From contig CANLWK010000003.1 of assembly GCA_947494805.1 (NCBI GenBank), positions 186,001 to 250,000 on the forward strand: a stretch of 64,000 nt of DNA, in the 5' to 3' direction. Under the pieces are notes generated by a model. It was not told where the DNA came from, ran no database searches, and worked only from the letters and a program-made list of their open reading frames with translations. Source of the DNA: an uncultured Croceitalea sp. Its GTDB lineage: Bacteria; Bacteroidota; Bacteroidia; Flavobacteriales; Flavobacteriaceae. Each line of letters opens with the position of its first letter. Positions within the stretch are counted from its first letter, which is position 1. Positions 17,383 through 25,505 of this stretch are shown in pieces. The translations under genes and the position numbers were made by a program.

Positions 17383-18362
17383 ATCTTTTCTCCGTGCGCT
17401 TCGATGATATGCTTGACAATGGAGAGTCCAAGACCTGACCCTCCCTCTTTTCGGCTCCCACTCTGATCAACCCTATAAAAACGTTCAAAAAGCCTAGGGA
17501 TATGCTGTTTTGGTATCCCTTCACCATTGTCTGTCACGCGCACTATCACCTTGTTCTTGATCAAGTTTTCAACGCTGACCTCAGTTGTTCCGTTCGTATG
17601 GCCATACTTTATGGAATTTACCAACAGGTTCGTCAATACCTGTTGAATCTTTTCAGCATCGCCAATCACATAAATAGGATTGTTATACTCCATATCAAAA
17701 GTAAGGCTGATCTCTTTTTTCGAAGCTTTCATTTCCAATAGATCAAAAATCCCCTCGATGAGTTCTACAATATCAAATTCTTCTTTTTCAAGATTTAAGT
17801 CCCCTGCTTCGAGTTTTGTGATCAAATCAAGGTCTTTTACGATATATATCAATCGTTCAACACCTTTGCTTGCCCGCTTTAAGTACTTTTCACGCACTTT
17901 TGAATCACCCATGGCACCATCCAATAGCGTCAATATATAACCCTGAACCGTAAACAACGGGGTTTTCAGCTCATGGGAAACATTACCCAAAAAGTCTTTT
18001 CGGTACTCTTCTCGAATCTTTAAGGTGTCTATCTCAATCTTTTTGTCTTGGGCAAACTTGCCAATCTCTTCGGTGAGGGTTTTCATATCGGTAGTGACCG
18101 GTTTTGATGAAAACGAAGATGACTCTAACAATGACACATCATCATAAATCTTTTTCACCCTACGATAAATAAAGCGCTCAACCCTAGCCTGTATAATACT
18201 GAACGAAACGATAAAGCTTATGGGGAAAATCAAACCAGGAATAAGCCAATCTAACTTAGCTAAAAAAAATAGAACAGTTGAAAGTAAAATGGTCAGGGCA
18301 ACAGCGATAAAAGCCGAAGAACGCAGCGCAAAGCGATATGACTTTTTTAGCTTTATGGCCAT
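17307..18362 (-). CDS. phoR: Sensor histidine kinase, PhoR-like
   Basis: The 351-residue protein has two N-terminal membrane helices (about 15-57) with almost no periplasmic loop, then a linker, the HisKA helix with phospho-acceptor His130 (SHELKTP) and a complete HATPase_c domain: N-box Asn249, DNGEGI (278-283) and the GxGLGLSIV lid (307-316). No PAS domain is obvious. The lack of an extracellular sensor matches PhoR-type kinases that listen to the phosphate transporter. The gene overlaps the response-regulator gene by one base (TAATG). The phosphate role is inferred from this pairing and from Pho-box-like repeats upstream of the TonB receptor. Confidence 0.85.
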   Translation of the reverse strand: MAIKLKKSYRFALRSSAFIAVALTILLSTVLFFLAKLDWLIPGLIFPISFIVSFSIIQARVERFIYRRVKKIYDDVSLLESSSFSSKPVTTDMKTLTEEIGKFAQDKKIEIDTLKIREEYRKDFLGNVSHELKTPLFTVQGYILTLLDGAMGDSKVREKYLKRASKGVERLIYIVKDLDLITKLEAGDLNLEKEEFDIVELIEGIFDLLEMKASKKEISLTFDMEYNNPIYVIGDAEKIQQVLTNLLVNSIKYGHTNGTTEVSVENLIKNKVIVRVTDNGEGIPKQHIPRLFERFYRVDQSGSRKEGGSGLGLSIVKHIIEAHGEKIYVESEVDVGSEFSFTLEKAVNREA

Positions 18363-19048
18363 TAAAGAACAAACTTATACCCTACCCCTTTTACGGTCTT
18401 AAAATGGTGATCGCCAATTTTCTCGCGCAGCTTACGAATATGAACGTCAATGGTTCGACCGCCCACGACCACTTCATTGCCCCAAACCTTGTCTAAAATT
18501 ACCTCGCGCTTAAAAACCTTACTGGGTTTTGAGGTCAATAGTGCCAACAATTCAAATTCTTTTCGGGGCAGTACAATCTCCTTTCCATCATTGACAATTT
18601 TGTACTCTTCCCTATTGATAATAATATTGCCTACCTTGACAATATCTTCTGTCTCCTCTTTGTTCTCTTTCACCCTACGCAACAAGGCCTTTACCTTACT
18701 CACAAGCACTTTGGGCTTGATGGGTTTGGTAATGTAATCATCGGCACCGGCATCAAAGCCGGCCACTTGTGAATAGTCTTCTCCCCTTGCGGTTAAAAAT
18801 GTAATGATCGTATTTTCAAGACCCGGTGTACTGCGCATAATTTCACATGCCTCAATGCCATCCATTTCAGGCATCATTACATCTAAAATGATTAAATGCG
18901 GCTGTTTTTTCTTGGCTTTTGCCACACCTTCAACGCCATTTTTAGCGGTAAAAACGTCATACCCTTCAGAGGAGAGATTATAACTGACAATCTCTAGAAT
19001 GTCAGGTTCATCATCAACTAAAAGTATCTTAATATCTTTTGTTTTCAT
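18362..19048 (-). CDS. phoB: OmpR/PhoB-family response regulator
   Basis: The 228-residue regulator has a receiver domain with acidic pair Asp12-Asp13, phospho-acceptor Asp56 (LDVMMPEMDG), Thr86 and Lys108, followed by a winged-helix DNA-binding domain (about 135-228) with the EFELLALL and RTIDVHIRKLREKIG segments of PhoB/OmpR proteins. It is the first gene of the two-gene operon with the kinase. Proteins of this branch bind direct repeats one helical turn apart; three such pairs lie 149-218 bp upstream of its start, in the shared intergenic region. Confidence 0.9.
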   Translation of the reverse strand: MKTKDIKILLVDDEPDILEIVSYNLSSEGYDVFTAKNGVEGVAKAKKKQPHLIILDVMMPEMDGIEACEIMRSTPGLENTIITFLTARGEDYSQVAGFDAGADDYITKPIKPKVLVSKVKALLRRVKENKEETEDIVKVGNIIINREEYKIVNDGKEIVLPRKEFELLALLTSKPSKVFKREVILDKVWGNEVVVGGRTIDVHIRKLREKIGDHHFKTVKGVGYKFVL

Positions 19049-19096
19049 CGCTTACAGATTAAATTTTGGCAGTTTTATATTCCTTTTTTAAAAACA

Positions 19097-19121
19097 CAAC
19101 TACTTAATTTTCAAGTAGTTG
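19097..19121. promoter_or_regulatory. Inverted repeat in the response-regulator leader
   Basis: CAACTACTT and AAGTAGTTG form a perfect 9-bp dyad with a 7-bp AT-rich spacer, 49 bp upstream of the response-regulator ATG. It could be a leader hairpin or an operator. A second, weaker dyad (ATGTAA-N11-TTACAT) lies at 19165-19187. Confidence 0.45.
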
Positions 19122-19196
19122 AAAACAAAAAAAAGATCAAGTAACCTTCTTTGTAGTCGCCCAAATGTAAATATAATACAATTACATCGCCATCGC

Positions 19197-19266
19197 TTAA
19201 CATTCATTTAATATGATAACATTATGGTAATGCTTTTTAAATAAACCTTTAACATACGGGTAACAT
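19197..19266 (+). promoter_or_regulatory. Three Pho-box-like 7-4-7 direct-repeat pairs
   Basis: Three pairs of heptamers, each with a 4-bp spacer and thus 11-bp periodicity, occur in the 274-bp gap between the PhoB-like gene and the TonB receptor: TTAACAT/TTAATAT at 19197-19203 and 19208-19214, ATAACAT/GTAATGC at 19216-19222 and 19227-19233, TTAACAT/GTAACAT at 19249-19255 and 19260-19266. The 7-4-7 layout is that of PhoB boxes and the TTAACA core is the Bacillus PhoP-box core. A -7-like TTTCTTTG lies at 19286-19293, so the last pair sits in the -33 position expected for an activated promoter. Confidence 0.65.
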
Positions 19267-19322
19267 CGCTTTTACAGGGTGGAGCTTTCTTTGCGCCGAG
19301 ATTAAAATCAACAAAACGAAAA

Positions 19323-22154
19323 ATGAAATACTTTCTACCCATATTGACCCTTTTGTTTTCTTCTTTGGCCATGGCACAACAAACTGGTTCGATAGTCGGA
19401 AAACTTACCGATAAAGAAGTGAACAATGAACCATTGGCTTTTGCCAATGTTCTCATCAAAGGAACCTCTACAGGAACCACCTCTGATTTTGATGGGCTTT
19501 ATGAAATTGCCAACCTTGAACCTGGAATTTATACTGTTCAATACAGTTATCTAGGTTATGAAACCGTAGAAATACCAAATGTAACCGTCGAAGCAGATAA
19601 AGTAACTACAGTCAATGTGCCCATGAGTGCTTCTCAAGGGTTTGCTTTAGATGAAGTGGTGATTACCACCTCTGCACGCAAAGACTCTGAAATTGCCTTG
19701 TTGCTTGAACAGAAAAATGCCTTGGTCATGCAAGAAGCAATTAGTGCTGAAGCACTTACTTTAAAGGGCATTGATGATGCGGCAGCAGCGGTAGCTCAAA
19801 TTTCTGGTATTTCAAAACAACAAGGATCTAGTAATGTTTATGTGCGTGGTTTAGGGGACCGTTACCAAAATACCACCATGAACGGATTATCACTTCCTTC
19901 TAACGATGTCAATAAAAAGAACATCGATTTAGACCTGTTTTCATCCAGTATCATTGAAAATGTTGCGGTGAGCAAGGCCTATAGCGCTTCATTTTATGGC
20001 GATTTTGCAGCGGGTAACGTCAATATCGATTCCAAGGAATATACCGGTGACGGTTATTTAGAAATTTCATTGGGCAGCGGTATCAATACCAATGCGGCTG
20101 GTGAAGATTTTGTTCGTAGTGAGGGGCCCAGCAATTACGGCTTTTACAACCGATACGACAATGACCCTTTTGCAATTGTACTTGCTCATGGCGTAGATGC
20201 ACAAAATGCTTGGGACCCCATTAATTTCTCTGGTGCTATTGAAGGTGGTTACTCGTTCAATTTCAACGATGATAAATCACGATTGAGCTTTTTCGGAGCT
20301 GCAAGCTTCAGCAATGGGTACGAGTTATGGGAAGGACCAGCAAGGGATTTTACCAATGTCTTGAAGTTTGATTTTCCAACAGTTAGAGAATTCGCTTATA
20401 AAACCACTACCACTGCTCTTGGAAACATCACTTACCGAATCAATGATAACCATAAGGTGAAATATAGTTCACTATTTGTAAACAATTCTACCGATGCTGT
20501 GGGTTTTTATGGGGTTGACGGTGACGGATTCAACCGGGACGGTATTACTTCTGATGACGGATTCTTTATACAGAACACACAGTTCAATCAAGATATGATT
20601 TTTGTAAACCAGTTAACGGGACAACATGTGTTTGACGACAAATGGAGCCTTGATTGGGGAACAGGTTTTAACAAGGTTTTTTCTGATGAGCCTGACAGAA
20701 AACGATTTACACTGGAGAATTATCAATTGGCTTTGGACAATGATCCAAACACAAATCCAGTGTTCTTTACCAATACAGCTTTTGAAAACCAACGCTTTTT
20801 TCAAAGTATTGAAGATGATGAGCTGAACAGTTATATCAATTTGACGAACAAGCTTTCAGAAAAGGTTAACCTGAACTTTGGCTATAACGGAAGAAGAAAA
20901 GAACGTAGGTTCAACAGTATCAGATATGGATATCGAATTTTTGACCGCACTACCCAAATTACCGACGTAAACAACCTCAATTCCTTTTTTACAATCGAGA
21001 ACAGCAGTTTAACAGGACGTGAGGGTGCACTATATGAAATTCGAAACCTTAACCCTATTAACAACGAAATCGGTTCTATCAACAGACCAGGTCTTCCTGA
21101 TAATAGTTACAAAGGTAATCTAGATATTCATGCAGCATATGCCTCACTAGATTTGAAATTAACAGATAAGCTAACCTTGGTTCCAGGTCTTAGGGCCGAA
21201 TCAGTAAGTCAAGGCATTGTTTATGATGTTATCAATCTACCCCCAGATGATCCTGGATTTAGAGAGGCCTATGAAAATCTTTTTCTTCCAAGTTTAAACG
21301 TACGCTACGCCTTGAATGAAGACTCCAATTTAAGATTTTCATTCAGTAACACCGTTTCATTTCCAGAATTCAAAGAAGCTGCTCCTTTTGTTTACGAAGC
21401 CGTGACACAAAGAGTTGGTGGTAACCCTGATTTGTTTGGTGGAAAAGATGGCAGCGGGGTAAACTTTTCTGACATCTATAATTTTGACCTGAAATACGAA
21501 TGGTTTCTAGAACGAGGTGAGATTTTCTCATTAGCTGCCTTTGGTAAATTGATTCAAGATCCAGTGAACAGGGTCATCGCAGCCGATGCTACGGGCACCC
21601 AACGGTTCTTCAGAACAGGTGACCAAGCAGAAGCATTTGGTATAGAGCTTGAGCTAAGAAAAAACCTTTTGACAGATGCTGAAGAAAACGCCACACTCTC
21701 GGTTGGTTTGAATGCAGCTTACACCTACACAAATCAAGATTTAAAGGAAATAACTGCAGGTACCGACACTAACAACACCTTCGGCACTTCGTTCGATAGG
21801 GATTCTGATGAGTTGGAAGGGGCTTCTCCTTTTATCATAAATGCCGATATCAATTATAGTCCAGTATTTGAAAACTACAAGCCGAAAGCGACCTTGGTCT
21901 TTTCTTATTTTTCGGATCGAATCTTTGCCTTGGGTGCGGGTTCATTGGGCAATATTGTTGAAAATGCAGTACCTACATTAAACTTTGTTTGGCGAAATCC
22001 TATTGGAGAGCATTTTGAAGCCAACTTGAACGCGATGAATCTATTAGATCCAGACATCACACTTACCCGTGAAGGCACAGGAAGTGGCGATGTAATTATC
22101 AGAGAGTATAACCTCGGGGTTAACATAGGGCTAACCCTTAAATATAAATTTTAA
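19323..22154 (+). CDS. TonB-dependent receptor with carboxypeptidase-like N domain
   Basis: The 943-residue outer-membrane receptor has a signal peptide (to LAMAQ, residue 19), a carboxypeptidase-regulatory-like domain (about 23-108, VLIKGTSTGTTSDFDGLYEI), a plug domain (about 120-240, with VYVRGLGDRYQNT and the VSKAYSASFYGDFAAGNVNI box) and a 22-strand barrel ending in an aromatic residue (KYKF). It is not followed by a SusD gene but by a beta-helix lipoprotein 24 bp downstream, the probable surface partner. The control region points to induction by phosphate starvation, so uptake of a phosphorus-containing ligand is a reasonable hypothesis, not shown by the sequence. Confidence 0.92.
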   Translation: MKYFLPILTLLFSSLAMAQQTGSIVGKLTDKEVNNEPLAFANVLIKGTSTGTTSDFDGLYEIANLEPGIYTVQYSYLGYETVEIPNVTVEADKVTTVNVPMSASQGFALDEVVITTSARKDSEIALLLEQKNALVMQEAISAEALTLKGIDDAAAAVAQISGISKQQGSSNVYVRGLGDRYQNTTMNGLSLPSNDVNKKNIDLDLFSSSIIENVAVSKAYSASFYGDFAAGNVNIDSKEYTGDGYLEISLGSGINTNAAGEDFVRSEGPSNYGFYNRYDNDPFAIVLAHGVDAQNAWDPINFSGAIEGGYSFNFNDDKSRLSFFGAASFSNGYELWEGPARDFTNVLKFDFPTVREFAYKTTTTALGNITYRINDNHKVKYSSLFVNNSTDAVGFYGVDGDGFNRDGITSDDGFFIQNTQFNQDMIFVNQLTGQHVFDDKWSLDWGTGFNKVFSDEPDRKRFTLENYQLALDNDPNTNPVFFTNTAFENQRFFQSIEDDELNSYINLTNKLSEKVNLNFGYNGRRKERRFNSIRYGYRIFDRTTQITDVNNLNSFFTIENSSLTGREGALYEIRNLNPINNEIGSINRPGLPDNSYKGNLDIHAAYASLDLKLTDKLTLVPGLRAESVSQGIVYDVINLPPDDPGFREAYENLFLPSLNVRYALNEDSNLRFSFSNTVSFPEFKEAAPFVYEAVTQRVGGNPDLFGGKDGSGVNFSDIYNFDLKYEWFLERGEIFSLAAFGKLIQDPVNRVIAADATGTQRFFRTGDQAEAFGIELELRKNLLTDAEENATLSVGLNAAYTYTNQDLKEITAGTDTNNTFGTSFDRDSDELEGASPFIINADINYSPVFENYKPKATLVFSYFSDRIFALGAGSLGNIVENAVPTLNFVWRNPIGEHFEANLNAMNLLDPDITLTREGTGSGDVIIREYNLGVNIGLTLKYKF

Positions 22155-22178
22155 TTATTTCTTTTTAAACTCAAAACA

Positions 22179-23369
22179 ATGAAAAACAAGTTTTTATTTT
22201 TAGGTATAGCCGCTGTTTTATTCACTGCATGTGAAAGCGATGATACCCCTGATATCGTTATCAACGATAACAGTGTTGTAAACAATACAACAAACGAACC
22301 TGACCCTTCAAACCCTGATACCGAAGTGCGATTGAGTGGTATCTATACGGAAGACTTGACACTTGAAGCAGGTACGGACTATATTCTTACAGGTGCTACG
22401 ATTATGGCAAGCGGAACAACGATAACCATTCCTGCTGGTACGACAATACAGGCTCAGGCTGCCGGTACAAGTGTGTATTTAGCCATTTCTCAAGGTGCAC
22501 AAATCATAGCAGATGGTTCGGCAGCGAACCCAATTGTGTTTACTTCTGCTGCCGACAACCCTTCGTCTGGAGACTGGGGCGGATTGATTTTACTTGGTAG
22601 AGCACCATTGAACTCTGTGACCGGTACTGCAACATCAACATCTGAAATTGGGAACTTGCCCTATGGCGGAAATGTAAGTGATGACAATTCAGGTATTTTG
22701 AGATACGTGCGTGTAGAATATTCTGGTGGTGCCGCCGATGGCCAGTCTGAAAACAATGGGTTTTCTTTTTATGGTGTTGGTAATGGGACTACTGTAGACT
22801 TTATTCAAGCTTTTGCCGGTGATGATGATGGTGTTGAATTTTTTGGTGGAACCGTAAATGCCAGCCACGTAGTAGTAGTTGATGCTGCAGATGATTCTAT
22901 TGACTGGACCGAAGGTTATACAGGAACCATTACCGATGCATATGTAGTACAAGGTGATGGTATTGGCGATGAGGCATTTGAGTGTGATGGTTTCAATACG
23001 GATTTTACAAACGCAACAGGCACATTCTCAAACCCAACGGTTACCAACGTTACCATTGAAAGTCAAAGTGGTGCTGATAGTACCCGTGGATTCTTATTGA
23101 GAGCAGGCACCCAAGGCACCTTTAACAACATTGAAATTATTGCTAAAGCCACAGGTATTTCAGTTGATGATGATGAAGCCGCAACACCAACTTCTCAGAA
23201 TGTCACTGATGGCACCTTAAGTTTTACCGATGTTACATTTACCAATGTTGGCGCCAATACTTCTATTGACGGTGGCGTGACCGAAGCTGAACTTGTGACC
23301 GGTATCGGCAATGGTACAGGAACGGATTTTGCTACATGGGGAACAGGATGGACCGTCGGTATCAATTAA
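22179..23369 (+). CDS. Surface lipoprotein with predicted beta-helix
   Basis: The 396-residue protein has a lipoprotein signal peptide with lipobox FTAC (cysteine 19) followed by an acidic, Asn-rich stretch, of the kind that directs Bacteroidota lipoproteins to the cell surface. The rest is rich in Gly, Thr, Asn and short beta repeats (for example ATIMASGTTITIPAGTTIQA and DWGGLILLG), as in right-handed parallel beta-helices; cysteines are almost absent. It follows the TonB receptor by 24 bp and ends before a strong terminator, so the two form one operon. Relatives are often annotated as hypothetical or multidrug-transporter-like; I would not use that name. Confidence 0.8.
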   Translation: MKNKFLFLGIAAVLFTACESDDTPDIVINDNSVVNNTTNEPDPSNPDTEVRLSGIYTEDLTLEAGTDYILTGATIMASGTTITIPAGTTIQAQAAGTSVYLAISQGAQIIADGSAANPIVFTSAADNPSSGDWGGLILLGRAPLNSVTGTATSTSEIGNLPYGGNVSDDNSGILRYVRVEYSGGAADGQSENNGFSFYGVGNGTTVDFIQAFAGDDDGVEFFGGTVNASHVVVVDAADDSIDWTEGYTGTITDAYVVQGDGIGDEAFECDGFNTDFTNATGTFSNPTVTNVTIESQSGADSTRGFLLRAGTQGTFNNIEIIAKATGISVDDDEAATPTSQNVTDGTLSFTDVTFTNVGANTSIDGGVTEAELVTGIGNGTGTDFATWGTGWTVGIN

Positions 23370-23394
23370 AACATTCTCATTTAAATTAATATAG

Positions 23395-23419
23395 GCCCCG
23401 CAAATGCGGGGCTTTTTTT
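23395..23419 (+). terminator. Intrinsic terminator of the TonB receptor operon
   Basis: GCCCCGC, loop AAAT, GCGGGGC and seven T residues follow the lipoprotein stop by 25 bp: a canonical rho-independent terminator. Confidence 0.93.
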
Positions 23420-23482
23420 GCACTTTATCGAAAAGTGTAGCTTTTTTCCTTATAAGACAAGGGGTTAGCTTTTCAATTTTTT

Positions 23483-23490
23483 TATATTTG
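23483..23490 (+). promoter_or_regulatory. Probable -7 promoter element of the first T9SS-tail gene
   Basis: TATATTTG matches TANNTTTG exactly and lies 30 bp upstream of the ATG at 23521, downstream of the terminator, giving the gene its own transcript. A TTAG stands upstream instead of a clear TTG. Confidence 0.45.
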
Positions 23491-23520
23491 TGGCATAGCC
23501 TTTGTTACCAAACATCATAT

Positions 23521-23829
23521 ATGAAGCATTTCTACTTAATCGTCTTCTTTTTGGTTTGCTCATTTGGATTCTCTCAAGAATCTCAAAGCGGCGGTGACAT
23601 TGCCGGTTTCAAGCTATACCCGAACCCTACTGTCAATGGTAAAATCTTTATCGATACGGCTGAAAACGCTGCAAAAACCGTTCATATTTACGACGTCTTG
23701 GGTACAGAAGTACTACAATCTACCATTCTAGGTAAAGAGTTGAACGTTTCCAGTCTGGATAAAGGTGTCTATATTCTTCGTGTTTTTGAAAAAGATAAAG
23801 TAGCTACCAGAAAGCTTATTATCAAGTAG
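23521..23829 (+). CDS. Free-standing T9SS type A sorting-domain protein 1
   Basis: The 102-residue protein consists of a signal peptide (to FGFSQ, residue 19), a short linker and a type A T9SS C-terminal sorting domain: FKLYPNP at 30-36, the IYDVLG strand (57-61), GVYILRV (82-88) and the basic end KLIIK. There is no passenger domain. The start is the ATG at 23521; an earlier in-frame ATG lies inside the preceding terminator. Sorting domains normally carry large surface enzymes through the T9SS and are then cleaved, so a protein made only of this domain has no obvious cargo. A close paralogue follows 144 bp downstream. Confidence 0.9.
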   Translation: MKHFYLIVFFLVCSFGFSQESQSGGDIAGFKLYPNPTVNGKIFIDTAENAAKTVHIYDVLGTEVLQSTILGKELNVSSLDKGVYILRVFEKDKVATRKLIIK

Positions 23830-23973
23830 TTCAATAGTCTTACCCCCCTTTTTTTGTTAAAATTTATGTAGTTCATCGTGCTGACCTACAAACTTTTGCA
23901 TTTCACAACAATTTATGGCCTAGGTTGACGTTAGGTGCTACTTTTATAGTGCTATTATCCCAAATCGGCATGT

Positions 23974-24297
23974 ATGAAAAAAATCTACTTAATCATTCTT
24001 ATGGCTTTACCCATAGTTACATTCGGTCAAGAATTGGTAAGTGTCAACGATGCTAAGCCAATTGAAGTTAAAGGGTTTAAGATGTACCCCAACCCAGCCT
24101 ATGGTGAAGAGGTTTACATCACTACAGCTACCAATGGAAATAAAGAAATTCAGATTTTTGACGTTTTTGGTGATGTTGTATTACATGACAGAATAGCTGC
24201 CAACACATTGAACATCTCTAAACTGGTCCCAGGAGTATATGTGCTTCAGGTCACAGAAAACAAAAAAACGATGACTCGAAAACTGGTCGTCAAATAA
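23974..24297 (+). CDS. Free-standing T9SS type A sorting-domain protein 2
   Basis: The 107-residue protein has the same layout as the preceding one: signal peptide (to TFGQ, residue 19), about 15 linker residues, then FKMYPNP (35-41), IFDVFG, GVYVLQV (87-93) and the basic end RKLVVK. The two proteins align along their whole length and look like a tandem duplication followed by divergence. A perfect hairpin terminator follows. Function is unknown; a regulator or structural filler of the T9SS, or a degenerate tail that lost its passenger, are all possible. Confidence 0.9.
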   Translation: MKKIYLIILMALPIVTFGQELVSVNDAKPIEVKGFKMYPNPAYGEEVYITTATNGNKEIQIFDVFGDVVLHDRIAANTLNISKLVPGVYVLQVTENKKTMTRKLVVK

Positions 24298-24317
24298 CTA
24301 TCCAAACTACCAACTTG

Positions 24318-24346
24318 AAGCCCCGACCATATGGTCGGGGCTTTTT
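24318..24346. terminator. Intrinsic terminator after the T9SS-tail pair
   Basis: A perfect palindrome of 13-bp arms (AAGCCCCGACCAT and its complement) followed by a T run. The 12-bp arm core AAGCCCCGACCA is identical to that of the terminator at 33591-33622. Confidence 0.92.
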
Positions 24347-24369
24347 ATTTTGGGTATTTTTGTACTAGA

Positions 24370-25356
24370 ATGCAACTAGACCCTTCATCCATTTTTACCG
24401 TTACCACTGCCGAAGATTTTGAAAAACTGTCTTTAAAGGTATTTCAATTTCAAATTAGAAAAAACCCGGTGTATCAAAGCTATTGCGCTTATCTAGGGGT
24501 AAAAGTGGAAGCCATCAAGACCCTTGATGACATTCCGTATTTGCCCATACAATTTTTCAAAACCAAAAAAGTGGTTTCAGGTGAAGGTACAGATCAAGAA
24601 GCAGTTTTCTCAAGTAGTGGAACGACAGGCTCAGTCACAAGTAAACATTATGTGCATGATCTCAAACTATATGAAACCAGTTATCAAAAAGCGTTTGCCC
24701 ATTTCTATGGAAGCATTGAAGACTATTGCGTTTTAGCACTATTGCCCTCGTACCTTGAACGTGAAGGTTCCTCGTTGATCTATATGGTCAATGATTTAAT
24801 CAAGAAATCGGAACATCCAAAAAGTGGGTTCTATCTAAACAATTTGAATGACTTGAAACATATGTTGGCAGACCTTGAGTCAAGTCATACCAAGACCTTA
24901 TTGATAGGCGTCTCTTTTGCATTGCTCAATTTGATAGAAAATATGGGGTTGTCACTGAAGCATACTGTGGTGATGGAGACCGGGGGCATGAAAGGAAGGC
25001 GTAGAGAAATGATTCGTTCTGAATTACATGGAATCTTAAAGAAAGGTTTTGGCGTCTCAGAAATCCATTCTGAATACGGAATGACGGAACTACTGTCTCA
25101 AGCCTACTCAAAAGGCAACGGAAAATTTTACTGCCCCCCTTGGATGAAAGTCAGCACGCGTGATACGGAAGACCCGCTCTCAAATCAGGCCTTAGGCAAA
25201 ACAGGCGGCATTAACATCGTAGATTTGGCCAACATAAATTCTTGTGCCTTTATCGCTACGCAAGACTTAGGAAAAGCCTATGAAGATGGCTCTTTTGAAG
25301 TCTTGGGACGCTTTGACAATGCCGATATACGGGGTTGCAATTTGATGGTGCTCTAA
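24370..25356 (+). CDS. LuxE-type acyl-protein synthetase
   Basis: From the ATG at 24370 the protein has 328 residues; a longer reading would begin inside the terminator hairpin. It has the adenylate-forming core of LuxE-like acyl-protein synthetases: SSSGTTGSVTSKH (about 77-89) as the phosphate-binding loop, EYGMTELLSQAY (about 236-247) and the C-terminal LGRFDNADIRGCNL, cut short before the mobile domain. LuxE activates a fatty acid as acyl-AMP and holds it as a thioester; here no luciferase or LuxCD genes are present. Activation of a carboxylic acid for cell-envelope or polysaccharide chemistry is the cautious reading. Only 15 bp separate its stop from the convergent lipoprotein ORF. Confidence 0.8.
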   Translation: MQLDPSSIFTVTTAEDFEKLSLKVFQFQIRKNPVYQSYCAYLGVKVEAIKTLDDIPYLPIQFFKTKKVVSGEGTDQEAVFSSSGTTGSVTSKHYVHDLKLYETSYQKAFAHFYGSIEDYCVLALLPSYLEREGSSLIYMVNDLIKKSEHPKSGFYLNNLNDLKHMLADLESSHTKTLLIGVSFALLNLIENMGLSLKHTVVMETGGMKGRRREMIRSELHGILKKGFGVSEIHSEYGMTELLSQAYSKGNGKFYCPPWMKVSTRDTEDPLSNQALGKTGGINIVDLANINSCAFIATQDLGKAYEDGSFEVLGRFDNADIRGCNLMVL

Positions 25357-25371
25357 TTAAAACAAAGTTGC

Positions 25372-25461
25372 CTACCGTTCAAGAAAGCAAGTTACCTCAT
25401 CATCAGAACAGGAGAGCAGAGCAACGAAACAACCAAATAACAATAAGCTCTTTTTCATCAT
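25372..25461 (-). CDS. Very small lipoprotein (29 residues)
   Basis: The frame from the ATG at 25461 to the TAG at 25372 encodes 29 residues: two Met, two Lys, a hydrophobic core, and a lipobox LLSC followed by the acidic Ser-Asp-Asp-Glu, then a short end. The signal peptide and the +2 to +5 acidic residues are exactly those of Bacteroidota lipoproteins, which argues against chance. It lies 44 bp downstream of tyrS on the same strand and could be read through from it. It is either a genuine small lipoprotein (mature part about 11 residues) or the remnant of a longer one. Confidence 0.5.
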   Translation of the reverse strand: MMKKSLLLFGCFVALLSCSDDEVTCFLER

Positions 25462-25505
25462 ATCGGTTTTATTGAAGATTCCCAAACAGGTTGAGCATTG
25501 TTTTC

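Noticed and set aside
23404-23520. Longer start for the first T9SS-tail protein
   Set aside because: It begins inside the terminator of the preceding operon and would put 39 residues before a perfect signal peptide.
24331-24369. Longer start for the LuxE-type protein
   Set aside because: The first ATG lies inside a perfect 26-bp terminator palindrome; the next in-frame ATG at 24370 gives a normal N terminus.
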